64,000 nt of DNA from Populus alba (GCF_005239225.2 NC_133294.1:17683631-17747630); one strand, 5' to 3'; counted from the first letter of the stretch, positions 1-11,853 are shown. The notes: generated by a model not told the origin, from the letters alone. Numbers and translations are program-made.

Positions 1-215
1 TCATGTCTGGCATTTCATCTGACGAAGCCTAGTGATAACCTGAAAATAGGATGGTAGATAGTTTCATAAGAGTGATTGCAATGTGCTTCAAGATTTGGTT
101 TGTTGCTTTTAGTTAAATAAAGTAAAAATTTGTGGTTTGTCAAATGATGCCCTTTCAGTTTGCTGTCAGCTTTAACAGTTAGTCCAAAATAAATTTAAAT
201 GTGTTATGTTTACAG

Positions 216-3200
216 GACAATGAAACTAGCCAGACTGGCGATGGTGTTTCTGCAAATGGAGATGTTAGTATCACAAAAACTTATATTAGTGGAATTGCTT
301 TATTTCCTTTTCAAATTAACACAAGGTCACCGAGCTTTCCATTAACCTAACAGGCTGAATTGGGTCCTAGTCCTTGGTCTAAAGTTGACAAATCAGGCTA
401 CATAGCAAAAGAAGTTCTTGAAGCAAAATCTTCAATCAAAAAGAGGAAGAGCAGCACGTTAGGTTCTAAGAGTAAGCGCTTAAGGATTGAAAATGAAGAT
501 ATGATAGAACTGAAGCTAACATGGGAAGAAGCACAAGGATTGCTCCGCCCCGCTCCTGACCATGTTCCCAGTATTGTGGTGATTGAAGGATTTGAGTTCG
601 AGGAATATGAGGTTTGATTGTTTCCTTGCCCAAAATAAGTTTCTGCCAATGAGGGGTTTTCTCTGTCTTTAGCCGCCCTTGGCATTCCCTTTTCCATTTG
701 TTCCTCTGTTCTGCTTGTTTTTTATTACTTTGATATCAATAACTGTTGGTTTATTTATTTAGTTGTCCCTTTGGAGTATAGTTACAGTAGCATGTACAGA
801 ACTTTGGTAGTGCACTGTGATTAGCAACTTATCACAATGTGGCTGCTAATCTGGCGAGGGTGAAACCCCTTGAATTTTGGTTCCCCTGCCAAAAACTCTT
901 GGCTGGTGGCAGAAGAAAAAAAAACGCAGAGATAAATTTCTTCCTATCATAAGGCCATTTAGGGAGATAATGGGTATACATTGTTCAGTGCTGCAAAAGG
1001 CCCTGGAATAATCACATGTTGCTATTCTATTGGTAGATACTTGCCTTCTCTAGTCATTGAATTTTAGGTTCTGGCACATTCAACTGTAGAAGAATATGAA
1101 ATCCCAGAGGAAGATTGTTTCAATTGTGTAATAATGCCCAACTCTTGCACATTTGCATGGGATTTTTTATTTTTATTTTGTGTGTGTTGTTATTACTGAT
1201 ACAATTGGTTGTTTGATTGAAGAACAATCTTTCCTTGTGATTTTAACTAAACATCATTTAAGATGTTTTTCATCCTTATGCATTGCATCATTTAATGAGT
1301 TTGCATTGAAGGGTTTTTTTTTGGGTTTCTGATACATTTTCTTCCTATATGTTTTATGCTCTGAACTTAGCTAGCTAAAATTTATCCTGGCAAGGATGTC
1401 CTACTTTTATGGATTCTGACTAGTTACTGCTATAACAGGATGCACCAGTGCTCGGCAAACCTACAATTTTTGCAATGGATAATGTGGGGTAAATTGCTTA
1501 TCCTGAATGCCCAAGCTTTCACCTATACCTTTTTTGTTAGTTTTCTTAAATTCACCATGATTTGGTACACAAATGTCTACCAAAAATTTATCCACTCCTA
1601 TATTTGTAAACCACCTGACATGGCGAGATCTCTCATGACAGATCTAAGTGGTTCAGGTGTTTTTTATCTACAAGTATATCATCTATCTGTGGTGTCAGTG
1701 TGTGTGTATTAGAATCTATTCATGTATCACACTTGCAGGCTGTGCTAGCAGAAAAGTATTCTCTGTCCTATAAATTTCTATGTATTTGAATCAGCTCAAA
1801 TTTCACACTAGCTGGTTGTGCTTTGAGAAATATATGATCTCTCTAACCTATAAGCTTGTATGTAAATCTCTTCACACTATTTGAGTGAACAATGAACATA
1901 AACCTAGGATGATGTTTCCATATTATTACGTTTCCTCCTTTCGCAGCCCGGGTAAAATGGTGCTTTACTGCATTGTTTACTCTCTGTTGACTGTTATGCA
2001 GACTTGATATGCACTTTCTGTTTTTTGTTTCTAAACTTTCCTTGTTATAGCACTGCTTCATATGCTAAAATAGATTTGCAATGTTCTTTCATCTCTTTGA
2101 GGAAATATAATTCTAATATGATGTGTTTTCTGCCAGTCACAAGATTCAATGGGTTCAATGTGAAGATTGTCTTAAGTGGCGAAAATTGCCTCTCAATGTT
2201 CTTCTTCCCTCCAAATGGACATGTTCTGGTAACACATGGGATTCTGAAAGGTATAATGTGAATCCATTTATTCCTTCAGGCTTGGGTTTTCCCCTCTATC
2301 TTTAGTAGTTTTATGCTCTGAGAGCCTGTTATATAGTCTGGGATTTTTAAATGATTCTGTGGTGCAAAGCATGTGTTTGTATGTATTCTATTTCTTTACA
2401 GAATGCAAACGTGCATTTGAGGTCCTAGAATTCACTATAGCTTTGGTGCATGCTTGGTTTACTTTGGCATTTTCTTTCCCAGTAGCTCATAATGTTTGGT
2501 TGTTTCCATGGTAAATAATGAACGTAGGCAGTGCCCACCCTTCTCTCTAATGGACAAGGCAACATGTGAAAGTTGAATGTTGTCTGAACACATGTTAATT
2601 GCAGGCTCCTTGCATTTTGTTTAACATTTTTGGTTACATCTGCTGCCAGATCATCATGTTCGGCGGCTCAAGATTTGACACCAGAGCAGCTTGAAAATCT
2701 ACTGCCATCCCGTAATTTAGGTATAAATTGCTTACAGTGACTTTGCTTTTTGCTGTTTTGTCCATATTTAAAATTCAGCAATTCATGGTCGTGGAGTAAT
2801 TAAGTTATTCTCAAGTGTGGCACCCAGTTCCACTATCATGTTACACAATTTTTGCAGATGCTGTTTATGTGTATTTTAATGATTTTAAAATGGAATTTCT
2901 TGTGCAAAATGTGATGATTCCCAACTGCCCATTTTGCACCTGGTGCTATGTTTGTGAATCAACAGTCACTTCCAAGAGATTGAAGGCTGCCAAGAAGGAT
3001 ATTGATAATGTTGAAGCTTTGGGGGGCCTTGACACTCTCGCTAACCTGGCTATTTTGGGAGAGGGTGAGACTCTTCTGGCTTCATCCCAGGCCACCACGA
3101 AGCACCCCCGACACAGACCAGGCTGCTCCTGCATTGTGTGTATTCAGCCCCCAAGTGGGAAGGGTCCCAAACACAAGCAGACATGCACATGTAATGTCTG

Positions 3201-3735
3201 CCAAACAGTGAAGCGCCGTTTTAAGACCTTAATGATGAAGCGAGAGAAGAAGCAATCAGAGAAAGAAGCAGAAACTACTCGGAAGCAGCAGGAGTCTTCT
3301 GCTGAGAAGTTGCTTGATGATGACCCCTCACCATCTAGCAATGCAGGAAGTGCAAGTGGCAGTCCTAACAAGAAAAAAGCAGTCAGTGAAGTTTCTGATG
3401 ATGATCCTAACAGAATGAAATCCTCGACTTCTCCTTTTAAAGGCCAAATAGACCTGAATATCCAGCCAGAGAGGGAGGATGAGTTTTCACCTGGTTCGGA
3501 TTCTGGAGGCATGATGAGGATGCTCCAAGATGCCTCTGAGAGATACCTCAGGATGCAAAGATTCTTGAGCTCAGATGGAGATAGTATCCCTGCCAGTAAT
3601 CACTCGGTGTCAAGTGGGGGGGCAGATGAAAAAGCTGGTGGTGGCATTATGCTTGGTGGCAGCCATCAAGATGCTAGTGAGGATCACCCCTCAGCTTTTT
3701 CGATAATCACATCTGCATCCACTCCAGCCACCTGA
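216..3735 (+). CDS. VAL1: B3 domain transcriptional repressor VAL1/HSI2-like (3' part, gene starts left of window)
   Basis: Partial gene. Coding exons I can place: 216-263, 354-611, 1439-1488, 2137-2250, 2650-2720 and 2966-3735; phases agree across every junction and it ends in TGA. Visible domains: a linker with [20 protein letters not shown]; a CW-type zinc finger (2146-2250, [11 protein letters not shown] then [12 protein letters not shown]); a conserved Cys cluster (CSCIVC ... CTCNVC, about 3120-3205) followed by a basic KRR stretch; and an EAR-type repression motif DLNIQP (3451-3468). This domain order is that of VAL1/HSI2 and VAL2/HSL1. In Arabidopsis these nuclear proteins bind RY elements through B3 and silence seed-maturation genes with histone deacetylases and Polycomb. 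The B3 and N-terminal Cys-rich parts are outside the window, so VAL1 versus VAL2 is not settled. No lesion is seen in the visible half. Confidence 0.9.
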
Positions 3736-5134
3736 TAGACAATGCCCTTTACTGTGCATGGCCATCAACCAAGAAAGACCCCGTGATTGAACGCGAGGAT
3801 ACTCTCGTGGCATGTTTGTCCACACCGGCATTTAAACTCCGTTGTTCTGTACATAAAGTAGAGAGGGGTAGGAAAGCAGTAAACATGGGTGAGAACCAAT
3901 ATTTTTTCTGGTCCATGCTGTATAATATCTTCTTCTCTATGCTAATACAATTGGACACAGACATGCTTTTAGAAGATGATTGATGATTCAATCAAGTGGG
4001 TAGCAGGTTGCAGCTATGTAGTTTATTGTTAGAAGCTCACTGCTACCCTTAATTAAGAAACACAGAGGATGGAATTAAGCTTGTGCTTTTTCGCACATAG
4101 TCGAAAGAAAATTGCATTCTTGTAAATTTTAGTTTGGGTTTCTACTATGGGATTTTTTGCTCAATCAACAGTAGCTTTTTGCTCTACGTGGTTGAAATTT
4201 AACAGTGGTTTTAATTTTTTATCAAAATGTTTTTCGTTTCAAAATATATTAAAATAATTTATTTTTATATGAGCATATCATCTAAAGCACTAGAAAGTTA
4301 TCAATTTGATATTTTTTTTGTTTTAAAACGCCTTCGGCGAAGTCTTCTGATTCATCATCTAATCTTAAAGGTAATCTCGGTGCTATTGTTTTCTTCTTGC
4401 CAGAGAAGAAAAACTGAAAAATGTTCTGGAAAGAATCTATTGAGATGTCCAGGATCTTCAAAATCTTGTAGGTAAGTATATATTGTTGAGGATAACTCCC
4501 ATGTTCTCCTCCAAAAAAGTAGGCAGAGCATGAGCAGCAGTCATATCCCAGATTTCCTTTAGGCATCAAAAAGTAGTGAATGAACGAACCCCTTCAAGTT
4601 TTTCTTTGGACATAAAAAATGTTTCCCTGGCCATGTTTTGTATGCCCTAAAGTTAGAAGGAGGAGCAAAGTAGAGATTTTGATAGGTTTGTGCAATTTCT
4701 ATTATTAGATTTGTGGTTAGGGTTAAAGAAAAGGAAGACCAAGTCAGCAAAGCCATAATGCCTCCCAAAGAAGAGGGGGAAACCGTTTTTAACATATATT
4801 TGACAACCTTTGGAAACTTTGTAAACGGTCTTCCAGGCAAATCTTGGCTGGTCCTAAATCCTATTCTCATAATAACCTCAAGCCAGAAATAAAAGAAAAT
4901 TTTGTTGGTCAGTTCTTGTTTTTGCCACCTCTTCCTTTCCCTTCCTCATTAGGCTCTAGATTAAGAACTGGAAGATGATCACAAAAAAAAAAAAAAAAAC
5001 CCTAAAAAGCTAGTGCATTTGTAGAAGAACAGGAATTGTTTTATCCTGGCTTTATAAACATTTTCCAGTAATCCCACCAACATAAAAGAAATACAACCGC
5101 CCAAGAATAGGATTGGTTGTCGTATTCTTCCAAG
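3736..5134. other. VAL 3' UTR and syntaxin upstream region
   Basis: No gene recognised. The first 400 bases look like VAL 3' UTR. At about 4225-4330 there is a fragment of the AT-rich dispersed repeat that recurs through the window. The remainder up to 5134 is probably the promoter and 5' UTR of the syntaxin gene; it contains an A17 run at about 4983-5000. Short open frames here show no family resemblance. Confidence 0.5.
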
Positions 5135-6043
5135 ATGAATGATTTGTTCTCGAGTTCGTTCAAGAAGTACACTGACCTCAAGCAGCAGGCTCAAATGGAT
5201 GACATGGAGGCAGGGAAGGAGGGTATGAATCTGGACAGATTCTTTGAAGATGTCGAAAATATCAAGGAAGATATGAAAACTGTTGAGAGGCTTTACAGGA
5301 GTTTACAAGAAGCCAATGAAGAAAGCAAGACTGTTCACAATGCTAAGACCATGAAAAATCTCCGTTCGCGGATGGACATGGACGTTGAACAAGTGCTGAA
5401 ACGCGTTAAAATCATCAAGGGAAAGCTCGAAGCCTTAGATCGATCCAATGCAGCTCACCGCAATATTCCAGGGTGTGGTCCAGGATCATCTACGGATCGA
5501 ACCAGGACATCTGTGGTTAGTGGTTTGGGAAAGAAGCTCAAGGATCTCATGGATAATTTTCAGGACTTGAGAGCTAGAATGGCAGCTGAATACAAGGAAA
5601 CTGTGGAGCGCAGGTATTTCACTATCACAGGAGAAAGAGCAAGTGACGAAACGATTGAGAATTTGATATCCAGTGGTGAAAGTGAAAGTTTCATGCAAAA
5701 GGCAATTCAGGAACAAGGAAGAGGCCAGATTCTTGACACGATATCAGAAATCCAAGAGAGACATGATGCTGTGAAGGAGATAGAGAAGAATTTGATTGAG
5801 CTTCACCAGGTATTCTTGGATATGGCTGCTCTTGTGGAAGCTCAGGGTCACCAGCTAAATGATATTGAAAGTCATGTTGCTCACGCCAGCTCGTTCGTGC
5901 GGCGAGGAACTGAGCAGCTTCAGGAAGCCAGGGAACATCAGAAGAGCTCTCGGAAGTGGACGTGCATTGCCATCATAGCTGGTGTTGTCCTCATTGTTGT
6001 CATGCTACTACCATTTTCACCACATATCTTGGCTCTCTTGTAG
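5135..6043 (+). CDS. SYP124: Syntaxin of plants, SYP12-group Qa-SNARE (SYP124/SYP125-like)
   Basis: Intronless, 302 aa from the ATG at 5135; an in-frame TTG 18 bases upstream is not a credible start because family members begin [16 protein letters not shown], exactly as here. Order: N-terminal regulatory Habc helices (about residues 30-160), linker with [20 protein letters not shown], Qa-SNARE motif (about 205-265, zero-layer Gln in [13 protein letters not shown]), then a C-terminal anchor (about 280-302, [19 protein letters not shown]). It drives fusion of secretory vesicles with the plasma membrane, pairing with SNAP33- and VAMP72-type partners. The close match to the pollen-enriched SYP124/SYP125 is family knowledge; tissue use here is inferred. 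SYP121/SYP131 relatives are alternatives for the exact orthologue. Confidence 0.93.
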   Translation: MNDLFSSSFKKYTDLKQQAQMDDMEAGKEGMNLDRFFEDVENIKEDMKTVERLYRSLQEANEESKTVHNAKTMKNLRSRMDMDVEQVLKRVKIIKGKLEALDRSNAAHRNIPGCGPGSSTDRTRTSVVSGLGKKLKDLMDNFQDLRARMAAEYKETVERRYFTITGERASDETIENLISSGESESFMQKAIQEQGRGQILDTISEIQERHDAVKEIEKNLIELHQVFLDMAALVEAQGHQLNDIESHVAHASSFVRRGTEQLQEAREHQKSSRKWTCIAIIAGVVLIVVMLLPFSPHILALL

Positions 6044-7339
6044 GAATAATAGGGGGCGGAATTTCTTTTAAAACTCTAGAAACACATTTGATTTACCCCA
6101 ACCGAAAATTGTTAGTTGTAAGGTTATCTTGGAAAGCTTGGTTTTATTTTCCAATGGTAGCAATTTTGATAAGCACAACAGCAAGGATGATTGGAAAGTT
6201 TCTCCTCAGCGAGGCATCCTAGAAATACATTTCTTGTTTGGCACCCCCGACAGAGGCAATTGGCATTGTTTGCATGAAATTTGGTGCAAATTCCAAACTA
6301 AGGCCATGGCTGGGGAGAAGAAGACGCATCGAGAGAAAAATGAAGTCATTGTAATATCAATTTTTTTACTCATTGGAAGGAATTGCATGCCTGTCAACTA
6401 GTTTTGTTTTCTCCTCTATTTCTTCTTATTGATTATACATGAAAGAAAATTATCTTTTGAAGATGGCAATAGAAAACTATCAATCTTGCAATCAATGGGT
6501 GAATTTCTCTGCATCTCTGCAGAAGCAAGAAGATTTTCAACATTTCTTGAATGAACATACAAATGACTCTGGATATCTCAGTATCATAAGAGAAATTATT
6601 GGTATTGCTGAGCAATTAATATAGCTAGGTCATGCATGAAACCTAATTCATACGAGGCAAACTGGGAGTCCCAATGGGGGTACTATCAGCTTAGCAAAAT
6701 CATTATTGAACAACTAGAGAAAAACTAGTGCATGATTGCCAGGAAAAGAGTTGCATCCTTTTACAAATGAAAAGACGTTAATTGATGGACTATTTAGGCA
6801 TGTACCTACCTATCTGACTCGAGTACAAGCTGGAAAAACAGATTTCTTATTGATGATAGACCTGCAATTCTATAAATACACCGCAACCTTTTTCAAAATC
6901 AAGCCAACGCTCTTCCAATAGGATCAATTTTTTCTCCAGATTCAATAGAACAAAATCAAGCTGATCATATTGAATTTCATGATCCAGCAGTGCTTTAGTA
7001 TGCCACATCAGAAATGCAAGAAATTTTAACTCTATTTCAGTTAGAAGATGGATCTTTTCACAAAAAGTAGATGAATGAATACACAATTTAAGAAACCAAA
7101 CTTAAGTACAAACCAATTTTTCATATATGACAACAAATACTCCCTTAAAATGGGCACAGAATACCATTCTCCAGCTCGAAAACCATTCAAAGGTAAAGCA
7201 GTTACAAAATTAGTAATTCTTCTGCTCCATCACCACCCAAGATTCTGCTATGCCACGGCAGTAGTAGATAGGAAACTATATATTTTGCATAACCCAAACC
7301 AAATGAACCTGCTTAGTAATATACAAGTACTCATATCAA
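6044..7339. other. Intergenic region between convergent SYP and VPS28 genes
   Basis: The two neighbouring genes point toward each other, so both 3' UTRs should lie here. Open frames of 60-90 codons occur on both strands (for example 6439-6624 plus, 6847-7086 minus), but none shows a recognisable domain, splice-site structure or start context. I see no repeat signature. Confidence 0.4.
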
Positions 7340-7969
7340 TCAAGTGCCAGCACTAGGCAAAGCTGCCATAAATGAATTGTACGAGGACTCCAAATCAAAG
7401 TGAAGTTGCCGAGCCTGCTGCTCTGTCAACTCATCTGCTGCCCCCATCTTAGACAACCTCAAAATCCATTCTTTCATCTTTGTCTTGCCATCAAAGTCAG
7501 GTGGCAAAATACTCAACTTGTTCAGTGAAGCCGAGAGATCTGAAAGCAAAGGATGCACCTGGTCCACCGCCACCATATTCAACTTCAGCGAATCCATAGC
7601 TGTGATGAAGTTCTGAACACACTCTGCCACAGCAGCAGCTGAGGTGGTAGATGAGGCAGCTGCAGCAGCACGGTGTTCCACCGTGGCAGGCACCCCCGAG
7701 GTCACAAGCCTGTTAATGGCAGCTGGGCAGTCCATCTTGTATGTATCTGCAAAGCGCTCGATGCTAGGGACTGTGTCTTTAAAAGTGGAAGCCAAAGTTT
7801 TGAAATGGGCAATGAGTTTCTGGCACTCATTTTCATACTGAGATGAGGATATAATGTCACGAACATAAGCCTTTTCAAGCTTCTCCGTGGCTTTGATTAT
7901 AGCATATAGCTCAGCAAAATTCTCATACACTTCTCTCTCGCGCTTGTCGTTCCATAGCTTGACCTCCAT
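7340..7969 (-). CDS. VPS28: Vacuolar protein sorting-associated protein 28 (ESCRT-I subunit)
   Basis: Single coding exon of 209 aa, the usual length of plant VPS28. It begins MEVKLWNDKREREVYENFAE and ends in a C-terminal four-helix domain containing MKEWILRLSKMGAADELTEQ. The N-terminal core (about residues 1-100) packs with VPS23/TSG101 and VPS37 in ESCRT-I; the C-terminal domain (about 115-209) contacts ESCRT-II/III. ESCRT-I acts on endosomes in sorting ubiquitinated membrane proteins into multivesicular bodies. A run of Ala/Ser/Thr (about residues 100-112) links the halves. The coding part has no intron; upstream sequence suggests a 5' UTR intron. No defect is seen. Confidence 0.95.
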   Translation of the reverse strand: MEVKLWNDKREREVYENFAELYAIIKATEKLEKAYVRDIISSSQYENECQKLIAHFKTLASTFKDTVPSIERFADTYKMDCPAAINRLVTSGVPATVEHRAAAAASSTTSAAAVAECVQNFITAMDSLKLNMVAVDQVHPLLSDLSASLNKLSILPPDFDGKTKMKEWILRLSKMGAADELTEQQARQLHFDLESSYNSFMAALPSAGT

Positions 7970-8940
7970 TTAGTTACACAAAGTATAGACTTAAAGACGC
8001 AAAAAAAAATAGAAATCACTTTCAAAGTAGGATAAATAGGATATCTGTGGAGGACTGGAGAAGAGAACGGGACACGCGCAAAGAGCACTGACCTTCACTG
8101 CAAACAATCATACACATCATAAGAAAAAAAAAATACAATCAATTGCATGAATCTAAAATGCAACACATGAAGTCATGAGTCTAAAAGCAACATAGACTCC
8201 TTTACTTTTCTTCGGTTCAATAAAGCATGTTCTGGACACACATTGTCGTTTCCATGGAGCGGTTCTAGAAACGAAAACAAATCATTCAAAACAACACCCA
8301 TCTATGCCTAAACAAGCAAGGCAATTTGCTTGAAGGAAATAATGAACACACAAAGGACTAGAGACTTCCACAAGCTAAAAAAACCCAAATCATAAAACTT
8401 GGAATTCATCACCATAAAAAACCCATTTCCACCACACCCTTTTACTTACCTAACCATCAGAGAACTAATAATAATGCTACCACCCTTGAAACAATATTCA
8501 AGAAAATTTCATTTCAATTATAAAGAAAACGCAAAAAGTCCCTCTTTTCAAGATTCCTCGAGTTTCCAAAAACCAAACAAAAAAATCACCATATAAGCAC
8601 AGCAGATCATGAAATCACAAACCATTAGGAAAGCCCAGGAACCAAAATCAAAACCCAGAACATAAAATGAAAGAAACCATTAAAAAAGCTCAAACTCTAC
8701 CTTAAATCATCGTTTAAAAAGCAATGAAACAACCAAGCTTTAAAGCTTTAAATCACAGAAACAGACAAATAAACTTATTATATATATACATACAGAGTGA
8801 GAGAGAGTCGAGGGGTACCTACAGGGAAGTGAAACGCGGCTTTGAATAACGTGAAGGGTCTTTTCTTTCTTTCTCTTCACTTTTGCAGAGAGAAAAATTA
8901 TAAGAAAAGGAAAAGAATTGTAATTTGTTTTTGACAAACC
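7970..8940 (-). promoter_or_regulatory. VPS28 5' UTR with probable leader intron, and core promoter
   Basis: Read on the minus strand, a plausible leader exon lies at about 8820-8890 and ends CTGTAG followed by GTACCCC. A T-rich tract and TAAG acceptor lie shortly before the ATG at 7969. This supports a leader intron of about 0.8 kb. Exact ends cannot be set without transcript data. Confidence 0.4.
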
Positions 8941-9325
8941 TCAAGTTAGTCCCCAAATTATAGACTAAATCTTGAACGAGTCTTAAAAGAATTGTTTTTT
9001 CAATCGGGTCCTCAAAAGTATTGTAATTGATGACCATCTTAGCATGTGATTGGTTTAGAGGTTAGCCATAGCCAATCATGAAATATGAATGTGATTGTAG
9101 CTGTAATTGTTCTTATGAAAATAAAAATCTTTAACTAACCCTAAAGACTGAAAGATGAATTTATATTAAAATTAAGATATTAGTGAATCTCTCTTCTAAA
9201 TAAGTATTTATTATTATAGAATTGATAGAATACTCCCATGATTCCTTTTTTTTTGTTGGTATTTGGGTTAAAACACATTGTTCATGGCAATTATATTTAG
9301 ATTCTAGTTTTAAGTGAATCGGGAT
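8941..9325. other. Intergenic AT-rich DNA
   Basis: No gene or repeat with clear ends is seen here. It is upstream of VPS28 and leads into a MITE-like element. Confidence 0.4.
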
Positions 9326-9661
9326 TTGGGATGAGTAAAAAAATTAAAAAAACTGATTAAACTGAAAAAAACTAGAAAAATAATAACAAAAAACCAAATC
9401 ATGAAAAAAAACCGATTAAAATTTTAAAAAAATTGACCGGTTCGGTTCGGTTTTGATTTTATGAGCCTAAAACTGAAAAAACTGAATCGTAATCCAAAAA
9501 AAAAAAACCAGTCAAACCAAAAAACTGAGTCAAACCGGTTTTTATCCTAAAAAACCAAACCAGTTGGTTTGAACTGGTTTTGGTTTTTGTTTTTAAAAAA
9601 TTCTGGTTTGGTTACTTTTTTTTTAATAAAAACCAAACCGAACCCGAAAATAATCACCCCT
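9326..9661. mobile_element. MITE-like element, family B copy 1
   Basis: A 336-bp low-complexity element made of alternating accgattaaac / gaaaaaacc and ggtttggtt-type words. It is flanked by a perfect 9-bp direct duplication AATCGGGAT (9317-9325 and 9662-9670), as expected for a target-site duplication. Its ends are roughly inverted (TTGGGATGAGTA versus AGGGGTGATTAT read from the right). Related copies lie at about 18650-19010 and 28287-28658. No coding capacity. A 9-bp duplication fits Mutator-like transposition; an 8-bp hAT duplication cannot be excluded. Confidence 0.7.
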
Positions 9662-9670
9662 AATCGGGAT

Positions 9671-10560
9671 ATATCATCTAATAATATCACACTAGAAGGA
9701 TGAGTGCGGATGTAATTGAGGCAAAAAGTTATTTGTGGACTTTTATAAGAAAGAATATATAGTCGGGGGACTTGTTTGTAGTTTACCATTATATTCTTTT
9801 TATGATTTGGAGAAAGAGGGAAGGGTTGCGTGTGGGACGTTATAATATAATTACTGCTTACGGCATCTACGTGTAGCAGTTGAGATGGCCAGAAAAGAAA
9901 CCCATGCCAAGAACTCACAAGAAAGTGACGGAGAGAAAGGCAGGGGATCTCCGTTATGTTCTCAACCTTTTTCCACCGTTTGATTCTCTTTGTGGTGTTT
10001 ATGATTGATCATAGATCCTGATCGCTTTCAGTTTCCAAGGCCTGTCATTGTGGGCCCGTGATGATTTTTTGTCAGAAAATTGGAAGTCCATTTTGTAGGG
10101 GTTCGTTATTTTATTGTATGATTGTTGTCTTCCGGTAAAAATATAATTAGAGGGAAAATGTTTTTTATTTCTTTTGTGTTTTGAACGGATATGAGTTTAT
10201 TTTAAAATTATTTAAAAGATATTTTTATTATAGTTTCTTATAAATCTATTAAAAGTAATAAAAATATACCTCAATACTCTTCAAAAAATATATTTTTTAA
10301 TTTTATCTCATATTTTTTAATTAATTTTTAAGTACCATATATATTTTTCACAGTTAAATCATATTATTAAATTAAATTTCTCCCAATTTACTCATATTGT
10401 TAAATTAATTTCCGGAATTAATTCTCCAAAAACTCACCACAGGCTCCCGGCCCACAATATCCTTTTGGTGAAAAAATGGGGCCAAAGCCCATACTACTTC
10501 ATAATCCGAATTCGAATTAGAAAAAACAAATCCTTCAAGAGCGACACTGCTCTCACTACC
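9671..10560. other. Intergenic AT-rich DNA
   Basis: No coding potential recognised. From about 10130 it becomes very A/T-rich, with homopolymer runs. The end of the stretch runs into sequence that resembles the leader of the SYF1 pseudogene. Confidence 0.4.
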
Positions 10561-11480
10561 CGCTGCGAATTCTCTCCTCCTCTGTATTTCTTCTTTTCAA
10601 ACCAAAAGAATCTGAGGTTTTTGTTTCTGTAATCCTAAATAAATCCTTAAAAAACCCTAATTTCGATTTCAAAAGAACCTGTACCCTTCGAATGGTCTCT
10701 ACGAAGAAGAAATCTTGAGAAACTCGTTTTCCTTAAAGCTCTGGTGGCGTTATTTGATAGCCAGAAGAGAATCTCCTTTCTTTCATCATTTACGAACGAG
10801 CCCAAGGCATTGCCTGGAAGCTGCAAGCTCTGGCATGCTTATTTGGTTTTGGGGTTGATGTTCATGTTAAGGTTCTCACACCTAAACAAGCAATGTTTAA
10901 GAAGAGAAGGAGGAGGTAGAAGAGAAGATAGAGAGAAACAGAAGAGAACAGAGGGGAGAATTATGCAATTGAATGAAATTGGTTTGCGTCCATTACATAC
11001 AAGCTGACTGCTATATCTAACTAATTCTCTCCTAACAACTGCTAGTAACTGATTTAACTGCCATTTTCTAACTGCTACTAACAGAATTCTCCTCGTGTGG
11101 ATTGTAACAGCTTACGGATGATGTTAATTTGGAGGTTGTGGAATTGGAGTTCTAAGTTTGAGAAGAAGTTACTTAATGGGTTTTGGTTAGATGATGATAA
11201 CGACGTCGATTTGATGTTAGCACACCCCTTGAGTATCTAATGGATAGACGGCCTGGATTAGCAAAAAAGTGGATAATTTAGCTGGTGTGCGGTGCGATTG
11301 GGCTGAAATGGAAATCAGACACCAGAATTTTAAAGGTGCCCTGGAGCTGCTGAGTCCACTCGAGCCATATATGAACGGATAGTAGACCTGCGAATAGCCA
11401 CCCCACAAATCATCATCAATTATGCATGGCTTCTGCAAGTATGGACTTCTATAATTGCTCTTATGCAACTTATTTACATG
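10561..11480 (+). pseudogene. SYF1: SYF1/XAB2 pre-mRNA splicing factor pseudogene
   Basis: Decayed pieces of the TPR (HAT-repeat) splicing factor SYF1 lie in the correct order on one strand. Pieces: 10680-10780 gives LYPSNGLYEEEILRN and LKLWWRYLIARRES; about 10785-10845, after a frameshift, IYERA then KALPGSCKLWHAYL; 11148-11260 gives KFEKKLLNGFWLDDDNDVD and EYLMDRRPGLA; 11268-11340 gives CDWAEMEIRHQNFKGALELL; 11350-11437 gives STRAIYERIVDLRIATPQ. Long internal parts of the protein are missing between pieces, several frames are used and stops intervene, so it cannot make SYF1. Functional SYF1 is a spliceosome NineTeen-complex partner. The sequence before 10680 looks like an intact old leader. 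Recognition rests on family motifs recalled, not on an alignment run here. Confidence 0.8.
10865..11109. other. Foreign-looking insert within the SYF1 pseudogene
   Basis: Between the N-terminal piece and the KFEKK piece lie about 245 bases that do not resemble SYF1. They start TGTTAAGGTT, end GATTGTAACA (TG...CA), and contain a purine-rich tract (10905-10960). This could be a small solo LTR or unrelated filler; I found no matching target duplication at the two ends, so the boundaries are tentative. Confidence 0.25.
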
Positions 11481-11655
11481 TAATCTCTCAACTAATCTAA
11501 TGAATTCTTAAAGTTAATAATTATCTTTAATAATTTTAAAAGAACTCAAACTCGTAATCATTAAAAAAATAAATTCAAGAACTCATCAGTTAAATTTATT
11601 TTTTGTTCGTGGATTATATAGATGTTGGTCCATCTTGTTTCTGTTTATGCTGCAA

Positions 11656-11853
11656 CTTCCATGAGGCTTTGGCTTAGCCCTGATGTGCTCTTTTCCCCCA
11701 CCACCTCCGCTGCTATTTTAGTGGCCTGGAGCCTTGGTCTATGAGGCTTTGGCTTTTAGCCCTAATGTGCTCTTTCCCCCACCACCTCGCTGCTAATTTA
11801 GTGGCCTGGAGCCTTGGTCTAAAAGTATGTTTATCCAAAAAAAAAAAAAAAAA
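11656..11853 (+). repeat. Tandem 80-bp duplication ending in poly(A)
   Basis: Two imperfect head-to-tail copies, each running from ATGAGGCTTTGGCTT to GGAGCCTTGGTCT (about 11660-11740 and 11741-11820). They are followed by AAAAGTATGTTTATCC and an A18 run. The 3' poly(A) suggests a retroposed transcript or SINE-like tail. No box A/box B promoter was found. Confidence 0.5.

Noticed and set aside
398..697. 99-codon minus-strand ORF
   Set aside because: Antisense shadow of a VAL exon.
5117..5134. Upstream TTG start for the syntaxin
   Set aside because: All family members start MNDLF; the ATG at 5135 matches exactly.
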